A stretch of DNA of 64,000 nucleotides from contig OX337235.1 of assembly GCA_946965045.2 (NCBI GenBank), positions 1,937,508 to 2,001,507 of the forward strand, read 5' to 3'. Under the pieces are notes generated by a model. The model was not told where the DNA came from. It saw nothing but the letters and a program-made list of their open reading frames with translations, and did no database searches. Position 1 is the stretch's first letter; every line of letters begins with the position of its first letter. Shown one piece after another: positions 31,264-41,900 of the stretch. The translations under genes and the position numbers were made by a program. Origin of the DNA: Epithemia pelagica. Taxonomy: Eukaryota; Bacillariophyta; Bacillariophyceae; Surirellales; Surirellaceae.

Positions 31264-32193
31264 TTAATGAAAGACGGGTCGTACGATTTTGAGACTCGTC
31301 TCGTAGGCACCGAAAAAGACAAACCCTCCCAGGGAAATCCAAAAGACACGTGGCTGGATACCATTAAAGAGTGCGAAAAAACCTTCGTTTTGTACCGTAC
31401 GTTGGAGCACATCCACCACACCCTTGTACCTGTAGTTGTTGGCATCCTGGCCCAACATGTACCGTGTCTTTAAAACATCCAGAGGCGTCGTGGCCGCACC
31501 AGCAATCGCTCCCGACAGAGATCCACAACCGGCGGCAATGAATGGTGAAGTCCCTTGGCCGCCGTTGAAAGTATCACTCCACCAAACCTTGGCCTTTTCG
31601 TACAAGGGAAATTGAATCATGGCAAAGGGAATCTCACGAAATAATGTAATGCCAAATCCGCGATACAATCCAGCCAGCCCAGCTGGTTTATTTTGAGCAG
31701 CGGTTGATCCAGAAAGCGGTTCATTCCAAACCGTTACCACAGTTTCCCAGATGCTGAGTTGCGATGAAGACGATGCCGTTTGCATGCGTCCTTTCACCAC
31801 TTCGGTCGGTACGCGCACCAAACACGCCATGACTTCCCCTGCACTGGCAGCTATCATATGAATAGAGGCGTCGCTGAGTTGTGTCCATGACTGGGAACCG
31901 GCCAGGACATGTTTGCACCGTTCATAGGTGGAGAAAAAGAGGGCGGCACCGGGAGCAGATCCCAATGCCACGGCTCCCAATCCTTGATATATGCCACGAA
32001 AACCACCTGCCTTCCAAAATCCTCCCGGTGCTTGCAATCGAGTTTTGATGGTATCAATGGGATACAGCGCGACATCCACCGAGGTGCCCGCCATGCCACC
32101 GGCGATCAAGGACGAAACAAACGACGGCGTGGACGGCAAAGGCGACGGACGTTGCGGCGACGGCAATGACTGGTCATTTGTTGTTGTTTCCAT
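31264..32193 (-). CDS. SAMC: Mitochondrial carrier, S-adenosylmethionine type (SLC25A26-like)
   Basis: A member of the SLC25 family of six-helix inner-membrane antiporters. Three repeats each carry the family signature: PIDTIKTRLQ in the first, PTEVVKGRMQ in the second, PLDVLKTRYM in the third. The first repeat reads SLIAGGMAGTSVDVALYP, then GGFRGIYQGLG and GSAPGAALFFSTYE, which closely follows the S-adenosylmethionine carrier subgroup. That subgroup brings SAM into mitochondria, and in plants also plastids, for methylation in exchange for S-adenosylhomocysteine. Length (309 residues) and the short serine/proline N-terminus are typical. Subgroup assignment comes from motif pattern only. There are no introns. 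Confidence 0.88.
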   Translation of the reverse strand: METTTNDQSLPSPQRPSPLPSTPSFVSSLIAGGMAGTSVDVALYPIDTIKTRLQAPGGFWKAGGFRGIYQGLGAVALGSAPGAALFFSTYERCKHVLAGSQSWTQLSDASIHMIAASAGEVMACLVRVPTEVVKGRMQTASSSSQLSIWETVVTVWNEPLSGSTAAQNKPAGLAGLYRGFGITLFREIPFAMIQFPLYEKAKVWWSDTFNGGQGTSPFIAAGCGSLSGAIAGAATTPLDVLKTRYMLGQDANNYRYKGVVDVLQRTVQNEGFFALFNGIQPRVFWISLGGFVFFGAYETSLKIVRPVFH

Positions 32194-33088
32194 TTTGACG
32201 TCAAATACCTAAACACTAACCAAAACCAACCGACCACCGCGGGTGTTGGTGTTGGCGTCGTTGGATGGTCGTCGTTGGATGGTGGAAGAAAATTTCTGCC
32301 GTGAGAATGACAGACAAACGAAAATGTCTGTTAAAGTTCACCGACTTTTCCGTCGGTAAATGTGCCAGTTCACATAAAAATCCGGGCCGTTTTTGAACAG
32401 TGCGTGTCCAGAAAGAGACAACTTGTCAGTCCACTTTCTTCGATCTATCTTTGTCTATTTGACCTGTTCTGGAGATTCCAATGAGTATTTGTCAGGCAAA
32501 TACGACAAAAAAGCAATATGGAATATGGATGGATGCCAGGTGATATCGATGCAGTGAAAATAATCCGTTTCTGCGGTGGGCCCCCATCTCGATGCTAGTA
32601 TGCTGTACATTGTTGCATCAATTCTGCTGACAGTGAGCTCTACAAACAATTTCCACGGTACTTTCAACTTGTTCTTTCACCCCTACCAGTATCTGGGACG
32701 ATAGCGATAGATATGCCATAGAGCATGCCTCGTCTTTGGCCATGAAACATGAACATGTTTTCTTTGCGAGAAGCTATTGATGACAAGACGTCCAAACAAT
32801 GTTTTGGCCTCTGTCTGATTGTTGGTTCAGATGCAACCATGCGCGAGATGGAAACCGTTTCCACCGAGATGCACTGTAGAAGATTAGATGTTCCAAAAGA
32901 ATAGTCTTGCTTTTTCTGCGTCATGAGTTTTCCTCCAGCACCTTCATGCACGACTTGGGAAAATCCCGCAGCTTCTCTCACGCCACAAGTCTTGGAATAG
33001 GTTGAGTTGCCTTGGGTGTCGAAAACTAGCTTGAGCCATGTCACAATTCGCTTAAAAGAAACCAACCTCCAATTACCGTAATCCAAAC
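32194..33088. other. Intergenic; upstream region of the carrier gene
   Basis: A small perfect hairpin (ACCGAC and GTCGGT around a short T-rich loop) lies near 32,339-32,357. A minus-strand frame at 32,664-33,152 overlaps the next start and lacks coding features. Confidence 0.35.
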
Positions 33089-33478
33089 ATGCTTTCGACG
33101 ATAATGTTTTCATCTCCCATGTCGGTCTTGGTGATGGTAATGGACCACGCACTGGTTCTTGTGCTTGTCATTCTAGGGGCTCTCATGGCCACTACCGGTG
33201 GCACCTTGACGACGGAATTTTCATGCCGCTCGAGATGGAGTCCCAGTCCTCATTCGTCCTCGTGTTTTTCCTTTCCCCATCGCATTTTTGGACCTCGCGT
33301 CACGTTTCTGAAAAAACCAAAACGACACAGTTTGGAGGACCACTCGTATTCCGACGAGCCGTCCAGTTCTTGGGACTCCTCGTTTCGACGGAGCCGCATG
33401 GGGGCATCGCTGCGAATGTTTGGTGGCTCCAGTTCGACGAGAAGACGACGAAGCAACAATCATCGACGTATCCCTTGA
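33089..33478 (+). CDS. Small signal-peptide / single-helix protein, 129 aa
   Basis: ATG start. Residues about 19-36 are a hydrophobic helix (HALVLVLVILGALMATTGG), the counterpart of the helix in the 115-residue protein at 11,691; both continue with TGG-x-L. The remainder is serine- and arginine-rich with a very basic C-terminus (STRRRRSNNHRRIP). Other starts are possible at the second or third methionine, closer to the helix. Overlapping frames on both strands make it less certain than a longer gene; the paralogue match is the main support. Confidence 0.45.
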   Translation: MLSTIMFSSPMSVLVMVMDHALVLVLVILGALMATTGGTLTTEFSCRSRWSPSPHSSSCFSFPHRIFGPRVTFLKKPKRHSLEDHSYSDEPSSSWDSSFRRSRMGASLRMFGGSSSTRRRRSNNHRRIP

Positions 33479-34132
33479 TCCATCGAGGAGGGCAAAGTCG
33501 ACCCCGAACCAAAACTTGGTGAGCTGAGAATTCATTTCACACGATTGGGAGGCGTCGTTGGTCCTTGTGTTGTCCATGACACGGTTCGCATGATGCGAGA
33601 GCTTTTGCGCGTGGAAATAGGGATGACGCAAGACTCTTTGCAAGGATGGCATAACTTCTAGTAGATCCTTAACGTCTCTGGTGGGGAGAGATTAGTCAAT
33701 GCTGGTTCGCCCTCCTTCTCCTTCGTTCTTATCGTTGCGTTGGGCTACGGCTGTGTTTCTATCGCCCATGGTGTTTTTGACGCCACATACAGAGCAACTT
33801 CGGACCTCGTCCGGTGGGGGAGTGGGGGATGCAAACGTCACACCGAAAGCACGACGACCTACTGATTCTTCTATATTAGCACGCCAGCCGCCTCGCCTCT
33901 CCAGATTCTTTGCCCCCATAATCAAAAGCATCATTACTCTGAATCTTTTTTCGACAGCGACCTGAAACAAAACCTGTTCGCTTCGTCGCATCATACTGCC
34001 ACAGCCTCTGTTGCTTCTTTGATTTGAGGAGAGCAGAAACTCGAGCCGAAACGAGAGAACGACACAATTATTTCCCATTTCCCGTTTGTTTGATTCGCAC
34101 TCGTTTTTGTTCTGTTGGCGAAACATTCTGTC
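33479..34132. other. Intergenic; upstream region of the four-helix membrane protein
   Basis: Open frames on both strands around 33,690-34,200 overlap each other and have no coding features. Nothing else is seen. Confidence 0.35.
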
Positions 34133-35806
34133 ATGTTTCCAGTTACGTTCGTTCGCGCTTGGGTGAGCGACGAGACACCCACCGAACTGTTGGGACAATC
34201 CATTTGGATCTTTCTCTTGAGCAAAAGTATTGTGGCAATGACCATGGCATGGGCAACTGTGGCTTTGCAGTGGATGATTCTACGATCCTTCCTCATCCAT
34301 ACAGATGTGCGACTGTTTAGCACCAGCTGCACCGATGGAGGAGAGCCCATTTGCGAGCCATGGGAACTCAACCAAGGCACCATTGCTCTCGTGTTTATCA
34401 TTTTATTGGGTTGGACCTTGGCGGACATGATGACGGGTTGCCATTTTGTCATTGCCGCCTTTCAGTTCCGAAACCCCACGTTGAAACGGGTCCAGCTACT
34501 TCTCGCTGGTATGGTTGCCGTGTCACTGGGGAGTGGAACCTTGTTTTCTGCCTTTCTCCATATCATGGATGATTCCACCAGTGACCTGGAGGCTCTATTG
34601 AATGTGGTCGGAATCTTGTATGTCATGGAATTTGACGATACAATCTTCAAAGCACTGCGGAGACTAGCTCCACATTGGTACAGGAGAATGATGGACGACA
34701 TTTCTCGTGAGTTTCCTTCGGGTCTGAATGGAACATCCAAAATGGCTAATGGTGACGGCACTGGAGAGGGAAGAGGGCAAGGATCGTCTCATGATCAGGG
34801 ACATGCTACTGGGGAACCAAGAAATGGGCCAGACGAACCACAACGGCAGCAACCACCTGAAGAAAAAGAAGATGGATCAGCTACAGGGCATACCAGTGTC
34901 ATGACTAGTGATCCCATCATATCATGGCAAACACGCCACCAGCATCCAAATGGACCCCAAATAGTCTTTATCCCAGAAAATTCTCCTCGATCTCGTCAAG
35001 AAAGAGACGAGCAGACGATGCAACAGGGGCCAGAGCAACCCTTCGCCAAGCGTACACCAACTGCGACAAAGAACAAAATCACAAATGATGGAGCAACCAA
35101 TGGCACCAAAACGGCCATGAGACCCACGAAAATGGTTGATTCGTCGGGTCCGTCTCTGGCCACAGGTGGTATCACGAACAAACGGGACAACGTTGCCACA
35201 CCGACCAATAGTCCAAGACCATCCAAAAAGAGAAACGAAAACATGGGCAGAGTACAGAATGCCTCCCCAAAACAGACTAGTCTAAACCAAGAAGATATCG
35301 AGATGCCGTTTCCTCCATCCAATTCTCAAGTTTCAGGTCAGTTGCCGCCAGTGCCAAGAAGCCCACAGTCACAGCCAGAGATACGCACACGTTCCCCTGC
35401 GAATCCAAATCGAACCTTTGGTCATGCTCCTGTTCCGCTAGATCCATACGTGGACAATGCACCCGTGAAAAATAGTCCTGGTTTTTCTCGTCGACAAGAA
35501 CCAGTGGCTGCTGGTGGCACGAGGAAACAGGAGCAACCTCTCTTGTCCGAATCCAAACCCAACAGAAACAAGTCTCCGGGACCAATACGCAAAAAGGAAG
35601 CCACAAGCCGTCGACGAGTAGAGACCCAACAAGTGTCCCGTGGTAGTGATAGGGACCCTGTTGTTGTTGAGTCACCAGTGTCAACAAAAAGATCGCCGAC
35701 AAGAACCCCCACAAAGGAAAACTATCCAAATACTCTTCCACAGGGACAGCTGAATCTTTCTCCAGACACCACTACCGGTAGTTCCCTTCCGTATGTCCCG
35801 TACTAA
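34133..35806 (+). CDS. Four-helix membrane protein with a long disordered C-terminal tail, 557 aa
   Basis: The frame opens at a TTG (34,115); the first ATG is at 34,133 (MFPVTFVRAW). Four hydrophobic helices lie in the first 190 residues: near 23-52 (SIWIFLLSKSIVAMTMAW), near 84-110 (TIALVFIILLGWTLADMM), near 120-147 (VQLLLAGMVAVSLGSGTLF) and near 155-178 (ALLNVVGILYVMEFDDTI). The tail of about 370 residues is rich in P, Q, T, S, K and R, without predicted structure, and repeats short basic or proline blocks. No signal peptide; the tail is probably cytosolic. No channel or transporter signature is recognised. Confidence 0.7.
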   Translation: MFPVTFVRAWVSDETPTELLGQSIWIFLLSKSIVAMTMAWATVALQWMILRSFLIHTDVRLFSTSCTDGGEPICEPWELNQGTIALVFIILLGWTLADMMTGCHFVIAAFQFRNPTLKRVQLLLAGMVAVSLGSGTLFSAFLHIMDDSTSDLEALLNVVGILYVMEFDDTIFKALRRLAPHWYRRMMDDISREFPSGLNGTSKMANGDGTGEGRGQGSSHDQGHATGEPRNGPDEPQRQQPPEEKEDGSATGHTSVMTSDPIISWQTRHQHPNGPQIVFIPENSPRSRQERDEQTMQQGPEQPFAKRTPTATKNKITNDGATNGTKTAMRPTKMVDSSGPSLATGGITNKRDNVATPTNSPRPSKKRNENMGRVQNASPKQTSLNQEDIEMPFPPSNSQVSGQLPPVPRSPQSQPEIRTRSPANPNRTFGHAPVPLDPYVDNAPVKNSPGFSRRQEPVAAGGTRKQEQPLLSESKPNRNKSPGPIRKKEATSRRRVETQQVSRGSDRDPVVVESPVSTKRSPTRTPTKENYPNTLPQGQLNLSPDTTTGSSLPYVPY

Positions 35807-36035
35807 CATCAATTTACTAGGCCATACGTCAAACGACGGATTTGACGGCGGCTTGTGTGGGTGCCGTGATCCATAGCATATTGCAGGTAGCAGAAAGTGG
35901 TAGAGAAGAGCAATTACTCCTAAAAGGAAACTTTGGGACATGCCACCGTGTGAAAGAATCATGGTTTACCATTTGCCATAGATAGCACAAGTGGTTTCCC
36001 TAGGTAGAGGGTTGATCAATATTTTCAAGTTGATC
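35807..36035. other. Intergenic, 3' side of the 5S gene
   Basis: Short region holding the 3' flank of the four-helix protein gene. GTTGATCAA occurs twice close to the 5S terminator. No gene. Confidence 0.4.
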
Positions 36036-36040
36036 AAAAA
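36036..36040 (-). terminator. RNA polymerase III terminator of the 5S gene
   Basis: Five T residues on the transcribed sense (five A on the + strand) follow the last paired base of the 5S RNA, the standard stop signal for polymerase III. Confidence 0.75.
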
Positions 36041-36154
36041 GAACAACACCCGGGATTCCAACGTGGTCCCCCACCGTAGTACTAACCGGGCCCGACGATG
36101 CTTAACTTCGCTGAGCAGACGGGAAGCGGTGCTGTCATCGTGGTATGGTCGTTC
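36041..36154 (-). rRNA. 5S ribosomal RNA
   Basis: Reading leftward, the sequence carries the universal 5S landmarks in order: CGACCATACCA near the 5' end, CACCGCTTCCCGTCTG, GCGAAGTTAAGC with the following CGTCGGGCCCGG (the internal polymerase III promoter, A box), TTAGTACT, GGGGGACCAC and a 3' segment GGAATCCCGGGTGTTGTTC. The first bases (GAACGACC) pair with the last ones to form helix I. The length is about 114 nt, slightly below the usual 118-121, so the ends may be off by a few bases. A T-run follows directly. It stands alone between two protein genes, with no other rRNA in the window. It is either a dispersed functional 5S copy or an isolated variant; the intact core favours function. Confidence 0.92.
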
Positions 36155-36431
36155 CTAATTTGAAGGCAAAACTTTTGATTATTTCGCGTTGAGAGAGGAT
36201 CGAGCCATGGTTTTCTTCTTTCTTCTTATTGAGGAGGCGGTTTTGCCGACGGTTCTCCTCAGCGTCCTTTCCGATCAAATCAATCCACCATTATGAAGTG
36301 ACAGGCAGCAGATTTCGTCCCTGTCGTGTCCGTTTTTGCGTCCACCATCTCTTGACCGTATACTACTAGGTAGATACACGCAAAGCACTTTGGGGGAGTG
36401 AGTGAACGCATCACAAACTCAAAGTGAGAAT
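36155..36431. other. Spacer between the 5S gene and the glycosyltransferase start
   Basis: No gene is seen. It should contain the promoter of the rightward glycosyltransferase; the 5S gene carries its own promoter internally. Confidence 0.4.
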
Positions 36432-38252
36432 ATGGGAGGAACTTCTACCCACAACCGGCAAAGGCGGGGACCTCCTTCTTTTTCTTCTTTCCCTTCGCAC
36501 AATGTATCTCAGGAGATTCCGATGCAGGCAGCTCCAGAGTCGTATGACGTCTCTTCGTTTGCACACGAAACCAAAATGCTCCCCAAGCATCGCTTTTTGC
36601 GACACACAAAGAAACAAGACTCCTCAAAAGACAATGGTTCTGGTCGCAGTCGACAAGGAACGTGCCGTTCTGTGCATGGATGGATTCAATGTGCACTTTT
36701 GACCTCCATCCTGTTTGTGGTGTGGAGCCGAATGTTCTCGTTTCGTCAACGTCGCCAGTTTCAAAACAAATTGGATCTTCTTGCGAATGGATCACCTGAT
36801 GGGGTGAAGCAGGGTTTCTCTTCATCCTCTTCGTTTACTTCCCCGACTACTACGCATTCACCTGGGTTGGGGGGAGATCGTCAGCGGGAACCAGATGCTC
36901 GTGCTGCTTCACCCTCCCCCAGACCATTGCACCAACGATGGTTAGCCAAAACAAAAAATGGGGAGGCGGATACAGAATTTGTCTTGGAGGACCGCTCGAT
37001 CAACCAACCAGTAACGACGGCATCAAATGGAAGGGCAGAAGCGACATATGTCAATCATGTCTTGTCGTCGCACAATCCTCCCATGCTGGAAGACAGTATT
37101 CTCTTACCGGAACAAGGTTCCTGTGCCGTGGCCCGTCAGGCCGAGCCCTGGCACACTGATTTGCCTTCTGATCGAACCCAACGACCCTCTATTGCGCTAC
37201 AGGTCAATCCTGACTGCCCATTTGCTTCATCCCTGTGGAGATCCATTCCATACTCCAACCAGACTATCGCTCACCATTCTACGGATCCTCAAATGACCTT
37301 GGTGCTCTTTTACTATCAAGACATGGCCTTGTTCTCTCGTCACTTGCATGCCTGGGCCATGTGGCCTGATACACTTTTGGAACGCTATCGTTTTGTCGTG
37401 ATTGACGATGGAAGTCCACTGGGATATCGAGCCCTGGATTTGATTCAGCACTACCAATCGGTGTACGACAAGTCGTCGTCCCCCTCCTCTTCTCCTGCTT
37501 TTCGTGAATACCCTGCCTTGGATCGTGTTTTGCAATCCATTGTGTGGAACGCTACTCGTTTCACACTGTACCAAGTAGAAGAAGATATACCCTTCAACAT
37601 GGGTGGAGTCCGGAATTTGGCCCATGTCGTGGCTCCCACCGAATGGGTCCTGGCCACGGACGCCGATGTGTACATCAATGCCACAGTGGCATCCTATTTG
37701 TGGCGCAAGGTACGGCAACAGCATGCTGCTACTACGGCGCTTCACAATTCTGTCAAGCCGAAACGACAGCAGCGATACGCCAAGGAAGAGGACCGTATCG
37801 TATTCAAGTTTTTGAATCAACTCATGCCCGATCGTGTTACCTTGGCTCCTCATCCTTCAGTAATGCTCTCCACTAAAAAGGCCTACTGGACCGTGGGTGG
37901 TTGCGACGAAGATTTGGTCGGTCAGTATGGACAAACCGATATTCTCTTCTTGTGGAAGGCGGATCGTGATGCTACCGTGACCGTTGTCAACGTCTACCAG
38001 GAAATGCAAGACGGCTGCCTCTATGTCCAAAAATGGTGGAAACGCGAATCGCAACACTGTCTAGGACCCTGTCCTCCAAGTGCACCAAACCATTACAACA
38101 AGGCAACCCAACAGACTGCGGCGTGGCATCGCAAAAAACGTTCCCGCATTCTCAAATACAATATGGAAATTTTTCGACAAAAGAAACGACGGGAGATACC
38201 CTTTTCCAATACCTTTTTGCGGTTTCAATGGCACGTCGTAACGTTTCCATAG
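36432..38252 (+). CDS. Type II membrane glycosyltransferase, GT-A fold (GT2-like)
   Basis: The frame opens at a GTG (36,402); the first ATG is at 36,432, giving 606 residues. A basic N-terminus precedes one membrane helix at about 87-104 (CALLTSILFVVWSRMF), then a proline/serine-rich stem, the layout of Golgi enzymes. The catalytic region spans about 287-570: LVLFYYQD and FVVIDDGSPLGY, as at the start of GT2 nucleotide-sugar domains; PFNMGGVRNLA; then EWVLATDADVYI with the metal-binding D-A-D at residue 410. The acceptor side includes YWTVGGCDEDLVGQYGQTD. It probably transfers a sugar from a nucleotide donor in the Golgi lumen; the sugar and acceptor are not predictable. Likely N-glycosylation sites are present (NATRF, NATVA). 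Confidence 0.78.
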   Translation: MGGTSTHNRQRRGPPSFSSFPSHNVSQEIPMQAAPESYDVSSFAHETKMLPKHRFLRHTKKQDSSKDNGSGRSRQGTCRSVHGWIQCALLTSILFVVWSRMFSFRQRRQFQNKLDLLANGSPDGVKQGFSSSSSFTSPTTTHSPGLGGDRQREPDARAASPSPRPLHQRWLAKTKNGEADTEFVLEDRSINQPVTTASNGRAEATYVNHVLSSHNPPMLEDSILLPEQGSCAVARQAEPWHTDLPSDRTQRPSIALQVNPDCPFASSLWRSIPYSNQTIAHHSTDPQMTLVLFYYQDMALFSRHLHAWAMWPDTLLERYRFVVIDDGSPLGYRALDLIQHYQSVYDKSSSPSSSPAFREYPALDRVLQSIVWNATRFTLYQVEEDIPFNMGGVRNLAHVVAPTEWVLATDADVYINATVASYLWRKVRQQHAATTALHNSVKPKRQQRYAKEEDRIVFKFLNQLMPDRVTLAPHPSVMLSTKKAYWTVGGCDEDLVGQYGQTDILFLWKADRDATVTVVNVYQEMQDGCLYVQKWWKRESQHCLGPCPPSAPNHYNKATQQTAAWHRKKRSRILKYNMEIFRQKKRREIPFSNTFLRFQWHVVTFP

Positions 38253-38965
38253 GGTATCTTGGTATCACAGTACTTGTCGCGATGGGCCCTCTTTTCTGTG
38301 CGGATCTGTTGTAGATGGTGTCCGTGGCGACCACGACAGCTGTGATTGCTCCAGAACCAAGAGTGTCTCTAAAATAACATCTTGTCCTTCTACTGCTCCA
38401 GTTCCATTGTCGTCGTTTCCGATTGATGATGAGTTTTCCTAATCCCGAAAGTTTAGCTGATTGGACGAAAGTTTGTTGTCCCAATCTCGAGACAAGGGGA
38501 AAGAACTTACGGACTGCTGTTTGGTTGTTTAGGTGCCTGTCTGGCGTTTTCGGTTGACCTGCGGGCGTTTTCTACGTCTCTCGATTCTGCGCGGGCTAAG
38601 TTAGCTTCAGATTGTCACATCAAGCACGTGCTTGTAGGTTGCCATGCGTGATGATTCACTTATCTCGTTCGCGACATAGAGCCTCATGGCTCGAGTTTTT
38701 CCCACCAATCACCAATCCGAGGACGTCGGCATTCCCAGACGCGTGCGTTAACATGACAATTTTGGCTGGGTCGGAATAGTTTCGTTCGACGATATTTGAT
38801 CTCGAGTCTCGAGAAACTTCTCTCAACAAAAGCGGGGCCAAGGAAGCTCATAATAGCATCGATGCACATGCAACTCGAACGAGAACCAGGATCGAGACTC
38901 CGAACGTAACAACCACTCTCACCAGGACTGCTCTTCTCTGCATTCTACTTTGTCCTCCACCAATC
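38253..38965. other. Intergenic; upstream region of the membrane kinase
   Basis: No supported gene. The last 100 bases before the ATG at 38,966 are C/T- and A-rich, as in a 5' untranslated region. Confidence 0.4.
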
Positions 38966-41900
38966 ATGGAGTATGATTTCAATCCTTCCAAAAATTGTTC
39001 CCACACTGTTTCGGAGACGACAACAACGACGACCAATGAATCATCCACGGCCACCTCGTCGTCGTCGTCCTGGTCTCCTAACAACCACAACCACCATCTG
39101 TACCAGATTGGGTCGGCTGAAACAAGCCCGAGCGATCAACAATCGAACCAAGCGTCTTGGCAAACCGAGTTTGACGCAGGAGACTCGGCAGGTCGCCGAT
39201 TGAACCCCTTGTCGCCACAGCATCACAACAACAACGAAACACTCGAAGACGACGATTCGTACTTTGGCTTCATGAAGGACGAGGCTACGTCCAAGGAGAG
39301 TTCGCCGCCGCCACACGACTTTTGGAAGGCTCGAGCACCGCGAACAACACGGCCACAATCCACACCCTTGACCCAAGCCAGTACTCCTTCGCCAACAATT
39401 CCAACACGGAGGGGGCCAAACAGCACTGAAGCTAGTAGCAGTTGTGCCACCACCAGCCCGGCATCCATTAGTCCGATTAGTACTCGTGCATCGCCCTCGA
39501 ATAATTTATCACGCATCTACAACCGATATAGTACGACGCCATGGAGCAGCAGCAACCACGATGAATCCATGCTCTCGATTCAAGAAAATGCCGAGGCGCG
39601 GCCGATTCTATCCATGGATGAGGATTCTATATTACTTGCCGGAGCGGGTGAGGAGGACCCTCCCAACAATAGTACAGCGTCAGATTCCTTTGACCAACAC
39701 GGCAAGGGTCATGCTCGTATTCGTGCCACTCTGTTTCCCGATGAACCGATATCGGACGAACCAAAAGGCCAGTCAACCACTCAAACGGGTCAAAGAGGCA
39801 CACCGGAAAAGTACATTATGAGTGATACCTCCATGCTACAAGACGAATCACTGACAAATTCGTCCTTTCTGGAAAACAGGACCTCCTTTCTGGCAAACAC
39901 ACCGGATTCAAGCTACATTGCAGATCCTGAGCCTCAGACTGGTAATCGCCTGTCTGCGGCAAACATTAGTGGCGAAGCAAACCAGGACGCATCTATTCTG
40001 GTGGGTTCTCATGATTCCTCATGTATGACCATGTCCAGTTTGGAAGCCACGACATCTTCTCATTTCATTCGTCCTTTCGACGAGAAAGAAGGACAAGAAA
40101 GATTTGATCACCCCCACAGATACCCCGAACAGAATGTTCATCAGGTACAAGGTTGGCCACAGGACGCCCTCGTATCCAACCGCCGGAGGTCTCGTCATCA
40201 TCTTTTGGAGCAACAACAGCAGTGCACCGAGACTCTTACCGTACCCATGGGAAAACAACACTTGTCTGCTTCGTCGGCTCGTTCTACGGTGCCACTACGG
40301 AGAACACTGACGCCTTCCTCCATGACGACAGTGTCAGCGCCAACAACTAGGAGACTATCTTTAGTCCGCATCCTACTTTGGGTATGGACGTCCGTTGGAC
40401 TAGTAAGTAGCATGGCGTTGATCCTGTACCAATCTACCTATTTGGATCAAGTCACGGTGGTGCACGATGGACAAATGATGCGGGGTGGCCCCCGACTGGT
40501 TTCATTGCCTTCCTATAGGAAAGAAGAACGGCACAGGGACGACAGTGTTTCGCGTGTGGCCTTTTCGGACAATACCATGCCCTTGGTTCAATTGACCCAA
40601 ATATTGCCTCAGAAAGAGGGTGACTACCCGTCATCCTCGACGACAGACAGCAAGCTGACGTCGACATTCGAAATTGAACGTGACAACCAAAACTCGAATG
40701 ATCCAATGAATACGCCCCGTCATCCCATATCCGCACGGCTCAAACATGTTGTGCCTCCACCTCCGAATCAACAGTTTTCCCATCACAGGCGTCACTCTTT
40801 GGAGACTGTGAACAAGTTTCCCTTGTTCCACCATGACCCCGCGCGGATTCCCATCCGAAACACTACTGTAGGGAAACACTCGAGCATGTTTGGTAGTTTG
40901 GGCATTTGGTCCAATCATGCGCGTAAACCAATTCGACACGACAAACCACGAGCTGTTTCATTGGATGGACGTTCCGTGTCCTTTTCGTCGTCGGTCGGGT
41001 ATCCGCTGGTACGTCACAGCCCACTCGAGCTCTATCCCGCCCCGTATACGGACCAGACGCAATTGTACGGCGTTTTGGATTCCGATGATCCCAGAGTCCG
41101 GGAGACGATGGAACAACGCCAGCCGTTAGACAATGGCGAATGCGTTCACATGAAGGAGTGGCAAACAACATTTCATCCCTCTTGCAACGAAATTCATTCA
41201 ATGGGACTGGAACAGCTCGGTGACGCAACGTCTTCGGCCTATTTTCATTTATTTGGAACTCACGGCTTTTGGCGTAATGCGTGGAGGGTGGACATCTTGT
41301 CCTCATTGTCCAATACTACTTCGAACGATCCCGCGGCTGGCACAAAGTTTATCAACGATACCGTGGTTTTGAAAACGCTCAAAATCAACCACAACTTTGA
41401 GGAAGCCCATTTTGAACACGATCGCGTCGATGCCGTGGCAATGGAACGACTCACAGCATCCAAACATGTCATTAACATTTTTGGGTTTTGTGGACACTCG
41501 GTTGTCACAGAATATGCCACTGGTTATTCATTGGGCAAGTTGGCAGACAAAATGAAAAAGGTCCCATTGGCTCGTCTACGCATTGCTCGGAACATTGCGG
41601 AAGGACTTGCCGATGTACATGGCATTGATCCAGACCTGACAACAACAAATGATAATCCTGATAGCAACTCCTCAACTTCGTCTGTGGCATCGTTGGTTCA
41701 CTTGGATATCAACCCCGCAAATGTGATTAGTGTGGGAGGCACACTGAAGCTCAATGACTTTAATATTGGCATTTTGCAGAGATGGAATGTTTCTTCCATC
41801 AATGGCACGCAGAAAACACCCTGTGGCTTTCCAGCCCAGTTTCCCAACCCTCAATGGCGGTCACCCGAGGAGGCCCGAAACGAACAGAATTTGACTGAAA

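Noticed and set aside
33692-34198. 168-codon minus-strand frame before the four-helix protein
   Set aside because: It overlaps the start of a better-supported gene and has low-complexity, arginine-rich composition without motifs.
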